From: CAWVSB01 sp046710535
GTDB lineage: Bacteria > Pseudomonadota > Gammaproteobacteria > Pseudomonadales > CAWVSB01
Length of the DNA stretch: 64,000 bases
NCBI GenBank assembly: GCA_046710535.1
Contig: JBKEHH010000004.1
Location: 1-64,000 of the forward strand
Direction: 5' to 3'
Part shown: piece by piece, positions 27,102-36,612 of the stretch
Position numbering within the stretch: the first letter of the stretch is position 1
Layout: the number at the start of each line of letters is the position of its first letter
Position numbers and translations under genes: made by a program
Notes under the pieces: model-generated
Database searches by the model: none
Seen by the model: the letters and a program-made list of their open reading frames with translations, nothing else
Told to the model about the DNA's origin: nothing

Positions 27102-27245
27102 TGCTATAAATTCCTCTAATTAATGCGAATCATTGTACGCCATATAGCGAAAGAAAGGCAGATAAAATCGCTAAAACCTCTGTATTACATGGCTTTTCTG
27201 TTAAACTACTACTCAAAATTTCACCCATTAAATATATGGTTTTAC

Positions 27246-30200
27246 ATGAGTAATAACAGCACTAATCGTACGGAATTCATTAGAAGCCTATTGAAGGAAC
27301 GTATTCTCATTATAGATGGGGCTATGGGTACAATGATTCAAGACTACCGTCTTGAAGAGGCCGACTATCGTGGCGAGCGCTTTGCTGATTTTCATCTTGA
27401 TATCAAAGGTAATAATGAGCTGCTATCGCTTACTCAACCGCATATTATTCGCGATATTCACACTGCCTACTTAGAAGCCGGTGCTGATCTGATTGAAACT
27501 AATACCTTTAATGGCACCCAAATAGCCCAGTCAGATTACGAACTGTCGGAACTTTCTTATGAGCTGAACTTGACAGGCGCCAAGCTTGCCCGTGAAGCGG
27601 CAGATGCAATGACGGCTAAAACGCCTAACAAACCTCGACTTGTAGCCGGAGTGCTTGGCCCTACTCCAAAAACAGCATCTATTTCACCTGATGTTAATGA
27701 CCCCGCTGCTCGCGCCATTAGTTTCGATGAGTTAGAAGAAGATTATTATCAGTGCGTAAAAGCCTTGGTTGAAGGCAGCGTCGATATATTAATGATTGAA
27801 ACCATCTTTGACACTTTAAATTGTAAAGCTGCAATTTATGCCTGTAAGCATTTTTTTGATGACACCGGTATTGAACTGCCACTGATGATCTCGGTAACAT
27901 TTCCTGACACCAGCGGACGCTTATTGTCTGGCCAAACTCCAGAGGCATTTTGGAATGCAATTGCTCATGCCAAGCCACTGATTGTTGGTACCAACTGTGG
28001 TCAACGCTTTAAAGCTATACGCCCTTTTGTTGAAGAACTAGCTAACTCAGCTGACTGTTACTTTAGTGGCCACTTTAATGCAGGCCTACCTAATGAATTT
28101 GGTGAGTACGATGAAACGCCTGAAGACATGCAGGAAGACTTGGCAGATTTTGCCGAACGTGGCTTCCTCAATTTAGTTGGTGGCTGCTGTGGTACTTCGC
28201 CTGCGCATATACGAGCCATCGCGGAGGCAGTGGAAGACGCTGCCCCACGAGTACCGAAAACACCTACTCCCGCTTGTCGTTTAAGCGGCTTAGAGCCATT
28301 TAATATTACCGGGGACGCCCTATTCGTTAACGTTGGCGAGCATTGCAACGTTACCGGCTCAGCCCGCTTTAAAAAATTAATCATTGAAGATGACTACACA
28401 ACAGCATTAGAAGTAGCACTACAGCAAGTACAAAATGGCGCGCAGGTGATTGACGTCAACATGGACGAAGGGATGCTAGATTCCCAGGGAGCGATGGTAA
28501 GGTTTTTAAACCTAATTGCCTCTGAGCCTGATATTTGCAAAGTCCCTATTATGGTTGACTCATCTAAGTGGGAAATCATTGAAGCCGGACTTAAGTGTAT
28601 TCAAGGCAAAGCCATTGTTAACTCTATTAGCTTAAAAGAAGGCGAAGACGAATTTAAAGCTAAGGCCCGAGAATGCTTGCGTTATGGCGCTGCAGTAGTA
28701 GTAATGGCTTTTGATACTAAAGGCCAAGCCGATACCTTGGCACGCAAAATAGAAATTTGTGAGCGCTCCTACAATATTTTGGTCGATGAAGTTGGTTATG
28801 CGCCGCAAGATATTATCTTTGACCCAAATATATTTGCTGTCGCAACCGGAATCGATGAGCACAATAATTATGCGGTAGATTTTATTGAAGCAACTCGCTA
28901 CATAAAACAAAACCTACCTCATGCCATGGTGTCTGGTGGTGTGAGTAATGTGTCGTTTTCATTTCGTGGTAACAACCCGATGCGCGAGGCGATTCACTCG
29001 GTATTTTTATATCACGCGATTAAAGCTGGCATGGATGTGGGGATTGTTAACGCCAGCCAACTTGCGGTTTATGACGACTTGCCAGATGAGCTGCGTGAAA
29101 AAGTTGAAGATGTAATATTAAATCGCAACGACAAGGGCACTGACGTATTACTAGAAATCGCCGACAAATATAAAGGTGACGGCAGCGCCAAAGCTTCCGT
29201 AGAAAACCTTGAATGGCGCGAATTACCAGTTGCCAAGCGTTTAGAACATGCCCTAATAAAAGGAATCACCACTTTTATTATTGAAGATACTGAATCGGCA
29301 AGGGTATCGTTTGATAAACCGATTGAGGTTATTGAAGGGCCGTTAATGGACGGCATGAACGTGGTTGGTGATTTGTTTGGCGACGGTAAAATGTTTTTAC
29401 CCCAGGTAGTAAAAAGCGCCCGTGTCATGAAACAAGCGGTTGCATATTTACAGCCATATATAGAAGATGACAAAACAACCGATAGCCGCAGTAACGGCAG
29501 AATCATCATGGCTACAGTAAAAGGTGATGTGCATGATATTGGTAAAAATATTGTCGGCGTTGTGCTGCAATGTAATAACTTTGAGGTTATTGATCTTGGC
29601 GTGATGGCTTCTTGCGAAAAGATTTTAGTAGCGGCCAAAGAACACAATGCCGACATCATCGGCCTAAGCGGCCTAATAACTCCGTCGCTAGATGAGATGG
29701 TTCATGTTGCCAGCGAAATGACTCGCCAAGGTTTTGATATCCCATTAATGATTGGCGGTGCTACTACATCTAAAGCACACACTGCAGTAAAAATTGAACC
29801 TAAGTATTCTAATGACGCAGTAATATATGTTTCAGATGCATCGCGCAGCGTATCGGTATCAACTAATTTGCTAAGCGCCACCTTGAAGACCAATTTTGTT
29901 AATGGCATTCGTGAAGATTATGAAAAAGTTCGTATTCGTAACGCCAACCGTAAACCAAAAGGCGAGCCATTAACCATTGAGCAAGCGCGTATTAACGCAC
30001 CGGAAGTTCAGTGGGATAACTATACGCCGCCAACACCACAATTTATTGGTAGTAAAATTTTTGCCGACTACTCGTTAGAAATATTGATTGAAACTATAGA
30101 CTGGACCCCCTTCTTTATGACCTGGGAACTGGCCGGTAAATATCCGAAAATATTGACTGATGAAAAAGTTGGCGAAGCGGCGACTAACTTATTCAGCGAT

Positions 30201-30947
30201 GCACAGGCGATGCTGAAAACATTACTTGAGGGCAAACAGTTATCAGCCCAAGGTGTTATTGGATTCTGGCCTGCAGCTAGCCGTGGCGATAATGTCGTTG
30301 TGTACAAAGATGAAAGCAGAACTGAAGAGCTCACTACGCTTTATCACTTGCGCCAACAAACGGCTAAAGCCGGTAATAAACCAAATTTCTGTTTGTCAGA
30401 CTATATTGCTCCTGAAGATTCAGGTATCAAAGATTACATCGGTGGCTTTATCGTTACTGCCGGGATCGGCGTTGCTGAAATTGCCAAAAAGCTAGAAAAC
30501 GAATTTAACGACTACGATTCAATATTAGTTAAGGCCTTAGCTGACCGCTTAGCAGAGTCTTTTGCGGAACACATGCATCAACGTGTGCGCAAAGAATTTT
30601 GGGGCTATGCTAGTGATGAATCATTGAGTAATGCTGAGCTCATCAAAGAGGGCTATCAAGGTATAAGGCCAGCGCCGGGCTACCCTGCTTGTCCCGACCA
30701 TACCGAAAAAGAGGATTTATTTAAGCTGTTAGAGGCAGATAAAAACATTGCGGTAGAGCTAACTGAATCATTGGCGATGGATCCAGCAGCCTCGGTTAGC
30801 GGTTTTTACTACTCACATCCTGATGCAAGTTATTATGGACTAGGTAAAATTGGTAAAGATCAGGTGAGCGAGCAAGCACAGCTTCGCGGCATGGAACTAT
30901 ATGAATTAGAGCGTTGGTTACGCCCGAATCTTAATTATGACGACTAG
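27246..30947 (+). CDS. metH: cobalamin-dependent methionine synthase
   Basis: 1233 residues (E. coli 1227). The four modules follow in order: a homocysteine-binding barrel with zinc site GGCCGTSP, a folate-binding barrel (VNVGEHCNVTGSARF, GGVSNVSFSFRGNN), a B12 domain with DVHDIG (Asp761, His763 as cobalt ligand), and the AdoMet reactivation domain (RPAPGYPACPDHTEK). It moves methyl from methyltetrahydrofolate to homocysteine. I choose ATG 27246 because the extra 41 residues of a longer frame are not family-like. The 144-base gap to nfuA shows no cobalamin riboswitch that I can recognise. No canonical ribosome site is seen. Confidence 0.96.
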   Translation: MSNNSTNRTEFIRSLLKERILIIDGAMGTMIQDYRLEEADYRGERFADFHLDIKGNNELLSLTQPHIIRDIHTAYLEAGADLIETNTFNGTQIAQSDYELSELSYELNLTGAKLAREAADAMTAKTPNKPRLVAGVLGPTPKTASISPDVNDPAARAISFDELEEDYYQCVKALVEGSVDILMIETIFDTLNCKAAIYACKHFFDDTGIELPLMISVTFPDTSGRLLSGQTPEAFWNAIAHAKPLIVGTNCGQRFKAIRPFVEELANSADCYFSGHFNAGLPNEFGEYDETPEDMQEDLADFAERGFLNLVGGCCGTSPAHIRAIAEAVEDAAPRVPKTPTPACRLSGLEPFNITGDALFVNVGEHCNVTGSARFKKLIIEDDYTTALEVALQQVQNGAQVIDVNMDEGMLDSQGAMVRFLNLIASEPDICKVPIMVDSSKWEIIEAGLKCIQGKAIVNSISLKEGEDEFKAKARECLRYGAAVVVMAFDTKGQADTLARKIEICERSYNILVDEVGYAPQDIIFDPNIFAVATGIDEHNNYAVDFIEATRYIKQNLPHAMVSGGVSNVSFSFRGNNPMREAIHSVFLYHAIKAGMDVGIVNASQLAVYDDLPDELREKVEDVILNRNDKGTDVLLEIADKYKGDGSAKASVENLEWRELPVAKRLEHALIKGITTFIIEDTESARVSFDKPIEVIEGPLMDGMNVVGDLFGDGKMFLPQVVKSARVMKQAVAYLQPYIEDDKTTDSRSNGRIIMATVKGDVHDIGKNIVGVVLQCNNFEVIDLGVMASCEKILVAAKEHNADIIGLSGLITPSLDEMVHVASEMTRQGFDIPLMIGGATTSKAHTAVKIEPKYSNDAVIYVSDASRSVSVSTNLLSATLKTNFVNGIREDYEKVRIRNANRKPKGEPLTIEQARINAPEVQWDNYTPPTPQFIGSKIFADYSLEILIETIDWTPFFMTWELAGKYPKILTDEKVGEAATNLFSDAQAMLKTLLEGKQLSAQGVIGFWPAASRGDNVVVYKDESRTEELTTLYHLRQQTAKAGNKPNFCLSDYIAPEDSGIKDYIGGFIVTAGIGVAEIAKKLENEFNDYDSILVKALADRLAESFAEHMHQRVRKEFWGYASDESLSNAELIKEGYQGIRPAPGYPACPDHTEKEDLFKLLEADKNIAVELTESLAMDPAASVSGFYYSHPDASYYGLGKIGKDQVSEQAQLRGMELYELERWLRPNLNYDD

Positions 30948-30985
30948 TATCAGTTAACGTAATTAACTAGTGTAATGGGGAAATA

Positions 30986-31225
30986 ATGACCGAACAAAAT
31001 GACACTGAGCAAGCTGGCGAACAAGACCACAAACCCAATCTACTGCAAGTAATTGGCAGCGTTTTAATGGCAGGTCTTGGCGTACAAAGTAAGAAAAATA
31101 AGGAACGTGACTTTAAGCATGGCAGCTTTAAAGCCTTTGTTATTGTAGGGTTAGTTGTTACGGTGTTATTTGTGGTGACAGTAGCGACGGTAGTTTCTAC
31201 CGTTCTAGATTCAGCAGGCAAATAA
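30986..31225 (+). CDS. DUF2970 small membrane protein
   Basis: 79 residues. An acidic, disordered N-terminus is followed by NLLQVIGSVLMAGLGVQS, a basic patch (KKNKERDFKHG) and one C-terminal transmembrane helix (about 50-72). This is the DUF2970 layout; function unknown. It sits 38 bases after metH and ends at a terminator hairpin. Confidence 0.85.
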   Translation: MTEQNDTEQAGEQDHKPNLLQVIGSVLMAGLGVQSKKNKERDFKHGSFKAFVIVGLVVTVLFVVTVATVVSTVLDSAGK

Positions 31226-31247
31226 AAAGGCGGCAGGAGCCGCCTTT
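31226..31247 (+). terminator. terminator hairpin between converging genes
   Basis: AAAGGCGGC and GCCGCCTTT form a perfect 9-bp stem around AGGA. A run of A precedes it and TTTATT follows, so it could stop transcripts from both directions (DUF2970 on plus, the small gene at 31269-31382 on minus). Confidence 0.75.
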
Positions 31248-31268
31248 ATTCTAACAACAAACCAATTG

Positions 31269-31382
31269 CTAACTTTGGTTACTTAACCAAAATACAACTG
31301 TTGAAACAACAATCGCTATAGTCGCTAATGCTGTCCAAGCGTCTGCCGCTGAATCGTCATGTTTAGTTTCTTTTTGGCTCAT
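31269..31382 (-). CDS. 37-residue single-pass membrane protein
   Basis: ATG 31382, with CAGG upstream, opens a frame ending at TAG 31269. The protein has a charged N-terminus (SQKETKHDDSAADAW) and one hydrophobic helix (TALATIAIVVSTVVFWL), and ends SNQS. The amphipathic design, the ribosome site and the shared terminator with the gene on the other strand argue that it is real. It resembles no family I can name; a stress or regulatory small protein is possible but unproven. Confidence 0.55.
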   Translation of the reverse strand: MSQKETKHDDSAADAWTALATIAIVVSTVVFWLSNQS

Positions 31383-31609
31383 TCTTACACCTGTCACTGT
31401 CTGTTAAATTCGCTGAGCATTATGCAGTATTCCGCTTTTACTGACAACAATAACCAAGCCAGAAGTTAATAAACCAGCTGTTTTGCATTGAAATAACAGC
31501 CCATTCTGGTATCGTTGCGCGATGAAATTAACGGTTGATTTACCCAGTTTAAATTATCGCTGTAGTATCATAAATATAGCGATCCACCACCTTTAACGTT
31601 GGTTGAAAA

Positions 31610-33268
31610 ATGTACAAGTACGACGACACAGACAAACAAATACTAGCCGAAAGAGTTGAGCAATTTCGCGGTCAAACAAAGCGCTTTTTAAACGGCGATC
31701 TAACTGATGGCGAATTTTTACCACTGCGCTTACAAAATGGCCTATATTTACAACGCTTAGCGCCAATGCTACGTATTTGTATTCCCTACGGCATGCTCAA
31801 CTCTGCCCAAGTTCGCACCCTCGCCCGCATCACGCGAGATTACGACAAGGGTTATGCGCACATTAGTACTCGTCAAAATGTACAGCTAAATTGGCCTAAG
31901 CTTGAAGATGTACCGAATATTCTTGCAGAATTAGCTGAAGTAGAGATGCACGCTATTCAAACCAGCGGTAATTGTATTCGTAACACGACTACTGACCAGT
32001 TTGCAGGTGTTGCCTTGGACGAAACCGAAGACCCACGTCCTTGGTGTGAAATTATCCGTCAATGGTCGACCTTTCATCCTGAATTCGCCTTTTTACCGCG
32101 CAAATTTAAAATTGCTGTGTGCGGTTCAGAATCAGATCGTGCAGCTATACACATGCATGATATCGGCCTTGAATTGGTAACAGATGGCAATGGCGAGACT
32201 GGTTTTAAAGTATTGGTAGGTGGCGGCCTAGGCCGTACTCCCGTTATCGGCAGCGTGGTACGTGAATTTCTACCGAAAGAGCATCTGCTTACCTATTTGG
32301 ATGCAATCTTACGCATCTACAATCAATACGGCCGTCGTGATAACAAATACAAAGCTAGAATCAAAATATTAGTGCGTGCAATGGGTGCTGAAGTATTTGC
32401 AGGCAAAGTAGATGCTGAATGGGCACGCTTAAAAGACGGGCCGGCAACCTTAACTGATGAAGAAATTACCAAAGTAAAATCTTACTTCACCGAGCCTGCT
32501 TACCAAACGATTGATGCAATTGCAGCTAGTGCAGCGCTAGAAGCCCAAGCTAACCAAAACAAGGCCTTTGCTAACTGGCTAAAACGCAATGTGTTAGAAC
32601 ACAAAAAAGATGGCTATTCAGTAGTTAATTTATCCTTGAAACCGACTGGTATAGCACCAGGTGATGTTACTGACAAACAATTAGAAATTATCGCTGACTT
32701 AGCTGATGCCTACTCCTTTGGTGAAATACGTAACACCCATGAGCAAAATATTGTGTTGGCAGACGTTGCCAAAAGTGACTTATTTGTACTGTGGGAAAAA
32801 GCCAAAGCAGCCGGTCTAGCCACGCCAAACATTGGTTATTTAACTGACATTATTTGCTGCCCAGGTGGCGATTTTTGCTCCTTGGCCAATGCTAAATCGA
32901 TCCCTGTTGCTGAGGCGATTCAGCGCAAGTTTGACGATTTAGATTATGTTTACGATCTAGGCAAAATAGATTTAAATATATCGGGTTGCATGAATGATTG
33001 CGGCCATCACCATGTCGGTCATATCGGTATTTTGGGCGTGGATAAAAAAGGTAAAGAATTCTATCAAATTTGCTTGGGCGGCAGCGCTAGTAAAGATGCC
33101 TCTATTGCCAAAATTTTAGGCCCATCTTTTGACACCGCCGATGTGCCCGCTGTATTGGAAAAAATCCTGGACGTTTATGTAAACAAGCGCAGCCATAATG
33201 ACGAGCAGTTTATCGACACCTATAAGCGTATTGGTATGGACCCATTTAAGGAGGCCGTTTATGCCTAA
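31610..33268 (+). CDS. assimilatory nitrite/sulfite reductase hemoprotein
   Basis: 552 residues with the duplicated ferredoxin-reductase-like plus siroheme domains: GYAHISTRQNVQLNW, IQTSGNCIRN, LVGGGLGRTPVIG and FGEIRNTHEQNIVLAD. The four cysteines for the coupled 4Fe-4S/siroheme centre lie in CCPGGDFC (from 416) and SGCMNDCGHH. It should reduce sulfite to sulfide, or nitrite to ammonia. The following DUF934 gene is a known partner of the sulfite reductase (CysI) version in Pseudomonas, which favours sulfite. No CysJ-type flavoprotein is in view, so a ferredoxin donor is likely. Confidence 0.88.
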   Translation: MYKYDDTDKQILAERVEQFRGQTKRFLNGDLTDGEFLPLRLQNGLYLQRLAPMLRICIPYGMLNSAQVRTLARITRDYDKGYAHISTRQNVQLNWPKLEDVPNILAELAEVEMHAIQTSGNCIRNTTTDQFAGVALDETEDPRPWCEIIRQWSTFHPEFAFLPRKFKIAVCGSESDRAAIHMHDIGLELVTDGNGETGFKVLVGGGLGRTPVIGSVVREFLPKEHLLTYLDAILRIYNQYGRRDNKYKARIKILVRAMGAEVFAGKVDAEWARLKDGPATLTDEEITKVKSYFTEPAYQTIDAIAASAALEAQANQNKAFANWLKRNVLEHKKDGYSVVNLSLKPTGIAPGDVTDKQLEIIADLADAYSFGEIRNTHEQNIVLADVAKSDLFVLWEKAKAAGLATPNIGYLTDIICCPGGDFCSLANAKSIPVAEAIQRKFDDLDYVYDLGKIDLNISGCMNDCGHHHVGHIGILGVDKKGKEFYQICLGGSASKDASIAKILGPSFDTADVPAVLEKILDVYVNKRSHNDEQFIDTYKRIGMDPFKEAVYA

Positions 33269-33752
33269 CATTATTAAAGGCGGTGAGATTGTTGCCGACG
33301 ACTGGAAAGTTTTGGATAAAGATACTTCTGTAGACAGTGCACTAGAAAAAGGCAAGCTTATTGTGCCTTTACACTACTGGTTAGCTAATAGCGAAGCGCT
33401 TAATGCGCGCGGCGATATTGGCGTATGGCTAGATAGCGACGAAGATACCGATAATATTGAAGATAGCTGTAACCATTTACCGGTTATTGCTGTTAATTTC
33501 CCAAATTTTGCTGATGGACGCGGTTATTCCTATGCCCGCCTACTACGCGAAAAATATGGTTACAGCGGTGAATTGCGAGCGATTGGTGATGTACTAAAAG
33601 ATCAATTATTTTTCTACAAGCGCTGTGGCTTTGATGCTTTTGCAATGCGAGTTGATCGCGATGCAAGTGATGCGATTAGTAGCCTCAAAGACTTCTCTGA
33701 TTCTTACCAAGTTGCAGTCGACCAGCCAGAGCCATTGTTTAAACGGCGCTAA
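33261..33752 (+). CDS. DUF934 protein, partner of the sulfite reductase
   Basis: 163 residues. The start at 33261 is fixed by a strong AAGGAGG within the end of the reductase gene; the two coding regions overlap by 8 bases. Conserved strings are IVPLHYWLANSEAL, FADGRGYSYARLLREKYGY, GELRAIGDVLKDQLFFYKRCGFD and AFAMR. The family is small, cytosolic and almost always next to this kind of reductase, but its biochemical role is not established. Confidence 0.88.
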   Translation: MPNIIKGGEIVADDWKVLDKDTSVDSALEKGKLIVPLHYWLANSEALNARGDIGVWLDSDEDTDNIEDSCNHLPVIAVNFPNFADGRGYSYARLLREKYGYSGELRAIGDVLKDQLFFYKRCGFDAFAMRVDRDASDAISSLKDFSDSYQVAVDQPEPLFKRR

Positions 33753-33880
33753 TTAGTTTTTTTGCGGCCAATACTCGGCTTAGCCGCAATTGTTCATTGC
33801 ATTCACTGTGCAGACAAATAATACTTAAGCGCTTTAATACACTCTAGTAAGCTTTAATAAAAGGGGTTTATAGCGCTCGT

Positions 33881-35050
33881 ATGGAAGACACTTCCTTTAC
33901 CTTTGCGTTTTTCGTTATTTTTTCTGGCGCTGCAGTTCTTGCAACTATCGCTCTATACACTCGTCAGCCGCTTATCATCGCATATATTTTTCTCGGCGCT
34001 ATTGTCGGCCCTTTTGGTTTGGAATGGATAGACGACCTTAGTCTGTTAACGGACATTTCCAAAACAGGAATCTTATTTTTATTATTTTTACTGGGCTTGG
34101 ACATGCAACCCCAGGCGCTATTGACAGTTATTCGTAAGGCAACGCTTGTGACTGTACTGAGCTGCTTAATTTTTGCCCTAGCAGGTTATGGGATTGCACT
34201 AAGTTTTGGCTTTACTCAAACCGAAAGCATTATCGTAGGCGCCGCGATGATGTTTTCCAGCACCATCATTGGGATCAAGCTTCTACCCACTACAGTGTTA
34301 CACCACAAACATGTTGGTGAATTAATGGTCGGGATTCTATTACTACAAGATTTGATCGCCATTTTTGTACTAGTAGCATTGCTTTCTGGTGACGGTGGCG
34401 AACTGAATTTCGGCGCTTTTGGCAGCGCTATTGTATCACTACCAATATTGGTACTCGTCGCATTTGGCATGGTTGAATATTTAATACTGCCACTAATCGG
34501 CAAATTCGATCGTTTTCACGAATACATTTTTTTACTAGCTATTGGCTGGTGCCTGGGTATGGCCGAGCTCGCCCACTTTATGGGTTTAAGCGGTGAAATA
34601 GGTGCATTTTTAGCAGGCATTGCCTTGGCGACAAGTCCTATTTCACAATATATCGCAACTAGCCTAAGGCCCTTGCGAGATTTTTTCTTGGTATTGTTTT
34701 TCTTCGCCTTAGGTGCTGGATTTGATTTAACGTTAATTAGCTCTATTTGGCTGCCAGCTGTAGTGATGTCGATGGTTTTATTAGGTCTAAAGCCGATTGT
34801 TTTCAGATTATTATTACGTCGTATGAGCGAGACTAACGGTTTAGCGTGGGATGTAGGCTGTCGACTGGGACAGATTGGTGAGTTTTCATTATTAGTAGCT
34901 TATTTAGCCGTTACTCAAGGTCTGCTGGGGAAAGATGCTTCCCATTTAATTCAAGCAACGGCGATTATTACACTATTAGTGTCTAGTTACATTGTCATTC
35001 TTAACTACCCAAACCCCATCGCCATTAGCGATAAATTAAGACGAGACTAA
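33881..35050 (+). CDS. CPA2 (Kef-type) monovalent cation:proton antiporter, without TrkA-N
   Basis: 389 residues, nearly all membrane: about 12 hydrophobic segments, with LGAIVGPFGL, FLLGLDMQP, MMFSSTIIGIKLLP and LLLQDLIAIFV (the ion-binding helix with Gln-Asp), FLAGIALATSP and DVGCRLGQIGEFSLLVAYL. KefB/KefC of E. coli carry a further ~200-residue cytosolic NAD/glutathione-sensing domain, absent here; the protein ends about 25 residues after the last helix. It therefore probably exchanges K+ or Na+ for H+ without glutathione gating. Confidence 0.85.
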   Translation: MEDTSFTFAFFVIFSGAAVLATIALYTRQPLIIAYIFLGAIVGPFGLEWIDDLSLLTDISKTGILFLLFLLGLDMQPQALLTVIRKATLVTVLSCLIFALAGYGIALSFGFTQTESIIVGAAMMFSSTIIGIKLLPTTVLHHKHVGELMVGILLLQDLIAIFVLVALLSGDGGELNFGAFGSAIVSLPILVLVAFGMVEYLILPLIGKFDRFHEYIFLLAIGWCLGMAELAHFMGLSGEIGAFLAGIALATSPISQYIATSLRPLRDFFLVLFFFALGAGFDLTLISSIWLPAVVMSMVLLGLKPIVFRLLLRRMSETNGLAWDVGCRLGQIGEFSLLVAYLAVTQGLLGKDASHLIQATAIITLLVSSYIVILNYPNPIAISDKLRRD

Positions 35051-35614
35051 CTACTTAAACACCGCAGAAAAAGTTACCGGTACTGCCATTGAAATTGATG
35101 GCAGGGCCGCAAGCTCTTTCAGTTTATTAATGCCGTCTACATAACCAAAGTCTTGCGCGTTAATGATAAATGGTTGCTTAGTCACGACGATAAGTGAACC
35201 ATCTAACTGGCGCGCTACCATTACATTGACTAGGGTCTTAGCCGTCTGACCATTCATTGTTATCTCACCATTAACACGCAACTCAGTGACGCCACCGGTT
35301 TTTAACAGCTCTATAGCAGCCATATCAACATTGGCTGTAAAAGTTGCCACAGGAAATACACCAGTATTAAACAAAAACTCGCGCATGCGCTGATCGCGTA
35401 TTCCAATACCTGTATTAATAGATGCCAATGGCACTGAAACTTCAACACTACCATTATCACTTAGCGAGCCGGTTAAGCCCGAAAAGCTATGGATCTCGGC
35501 AAACTTACCATTTTTGGTACTAATAATATTCAATACTGAGTTTTCTGTATCCAGCGGTGCTGCAACCGCGATTTGGCTTATCGCCAAGGCGAATGTAAAC
35601 AATAGTGCTTTCAT
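35051..35614 (-). CDS. YceI-like secreted lipocalin-fold protein
   Basis: 187 residues with a signal peptide (ALLFTFALAISQIAVA) and the YceI pattern: IHSFSGLTGSLSDNG, VPLASINTGIGIRDQRMREF, FNTGVFPVATFTA, VNGEITMNGQTAK. The family forms a periplasmic barrel that binds isoprenoid or lipid-like ligands. ATG 35614 has GGAG five bases upstream; a second ATG lies three bases earlier. The gene converges with the antiporter gene with no gap and follows etfA on the same strand. Confidence 0.85.
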   Translation of the reverse strand: MKALLFTFALAISQIAVAAPLDTENSVLNIISTKNGKFAEIHSFSGLTGSLSDNGSVEVSVPLASINTGIGIRDQRMREFLFNTGVFPVATFTANVDMAAIELLKTGGVTELRVNGEITMNGQTAKTLVNVMVARQLDGSLIVVTKQPFIINAQDFGYVDGINKLKELAALPSISMAVPVTFSAVFK

Positions 35615-35635
35615 CATATCTCCAGAATATTGAGC

Positions 35636-35677
35636 AAAAAAAAAGCCCAGCAAAAGCCGAGCTATTCAAGGCTTTAC
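35636..35677 (-). terminator. terminator after etfA (minus strand)
   Basis: On the minus strand AAAGCC..GGCTTT forms a hairpin, followed by TGCTGGGC and nine T residues. It would stop the etfBA transcript before the YceI gene. Confidence 0.6.
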
Positions 35678-35681
35678 GCTA

Positions 35682-36611
35682 TTAAATCAGGCTATTTAGC
35701 TCTGGTACAGCATTAAATAAGTCTGCAACCAAACCATAATCAGCCACTTGGAAGATAGGAGCGTCTTCGTCTTTGTTGATCGCGACGATCACTTTACTGT
35801 CTTTCATTCCAGCCAAATGCTGAATAGCACCTGAAATACCAATGGCGATATAAAGGTCTGGAGCAACGATTTTACCCGTTTGACCAACCTGCATATCATT
35901 AGGTACAAAACCAGCATCTACCGCCGCACGCGAAGCACCAACACCAGCGCCTAACTTATCAGCCAAGGTGTATAGCATTTCAAAGTTCTCGCCATTTTGC
36001 ATACCGCGACCACCAGACACAACGATCTTGGCCGAGGTTAGCTCTGGACGGTCTGACTTAGCTAGCTCTTCACTGATAAACGTTGAAATACCAGCATCGT
36101 GAGCACTAGTAACAGCCTCTATCGCGGCACTGCCGCCATCTGCTGCTACTGGATCAAAAGCTGTACCGCGAACAGTGATTACTTTAACTGCATCGCCGCT
36201 TTGAACTGTAGCAATACAGTTACCAGCATAGATTGGACGCGTAAATGTATCTGCACTTTCTACTGAAATAATCTCAGAGATTTGCTCAACATCTAATAAA
36301 GCTGCAACACGCGGTGCGAAGTTTTTACCAGTGGTAGTCGCTGCAACCAATACGTGACTGTAGTCTTTACCTAGCTCAGCTACCAATAAGCCCATATTCT
36401 CGGCCAATTGGTGCTCATAAGCTGCGTTATCTGCTACTAATACTTTGCTAACGCCAGCAATTTTTGCCGCCGCATCAGCCGCGCCGCCGCAGTCACTACC
36501 AGCAACAAGTATCGCAATATCGCCACCAATTGCACTAGCTGCAGCAACGGTATTTAAAGTAACGCTCTTTATTGAAGCGTTGTCGTGCTCTGCTACTACT
36601 AAAATACTCAT
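35682..36611 (-). CDS. etfA: electron transfer flavoprotein alpha subunit
   Basis: 309 residues. The N-terminal part matches EtfA (VVAEHDN, LVAATTTGKNFAPRVAALLD). The C-terminal FAD-binding part carries VVSGGRGMQNGENFE, GASRAAVDAGFVPNDMQVGQTGK, YIAIGISGAIQHLAGM and VAINKDEDAPIF. With EtfB it accepts electrons from acyl-CoA and other dehydrogenases. It starts two bases after the etfB stop, so the two are made together. Confidence 0.95.
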   Translation of the reverse strand: MSILVVAEHDNASIKSVTLNTVAAASAIGGDIAILVAGSDCGGAADAAAKIAGVSKVLVADNAAYEHQLAENMGLLVAELGKDYSHVLVAATTTGKNFAPRVAALLDVEQISEIISVESADTFTRPIYAGNCIATVQSGDAVKVITVRGTAFDPVAADGGSAAIEAVTSAHDAGISTFISEELAKSDRPELTSAKIVVSGGRGMQNGENFEMLYTLADKLGAGVGASRAAVDAGFVPNDMQVGQTGKIVAPDLYIAIGISGAIQHLAGMKDSKVIVAINKDEDAPIFQVADYGLVADLFNAVPELNSLI

Positions 36612-36612
36612 A

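Noticed and set aside
27102..27245. Cobalamin riboswitch ahead of metH
   Set aside because: The gap is only 144 bases and I could not find a B12-box-like string; a covariance-model search would be needed to reopen this.
27123..27245. N-terminal extension of MetH by 41 residues
   Set aside because: The added residues do not resemble the family and the length from 27246 already matches E. coli MetH.
29069..29659. Long minus-strand frame (196 codons) inside metH
   Set aside because: A shadow of the strongly conserved metH coding sequence, with no ribosome site or family resemblance.
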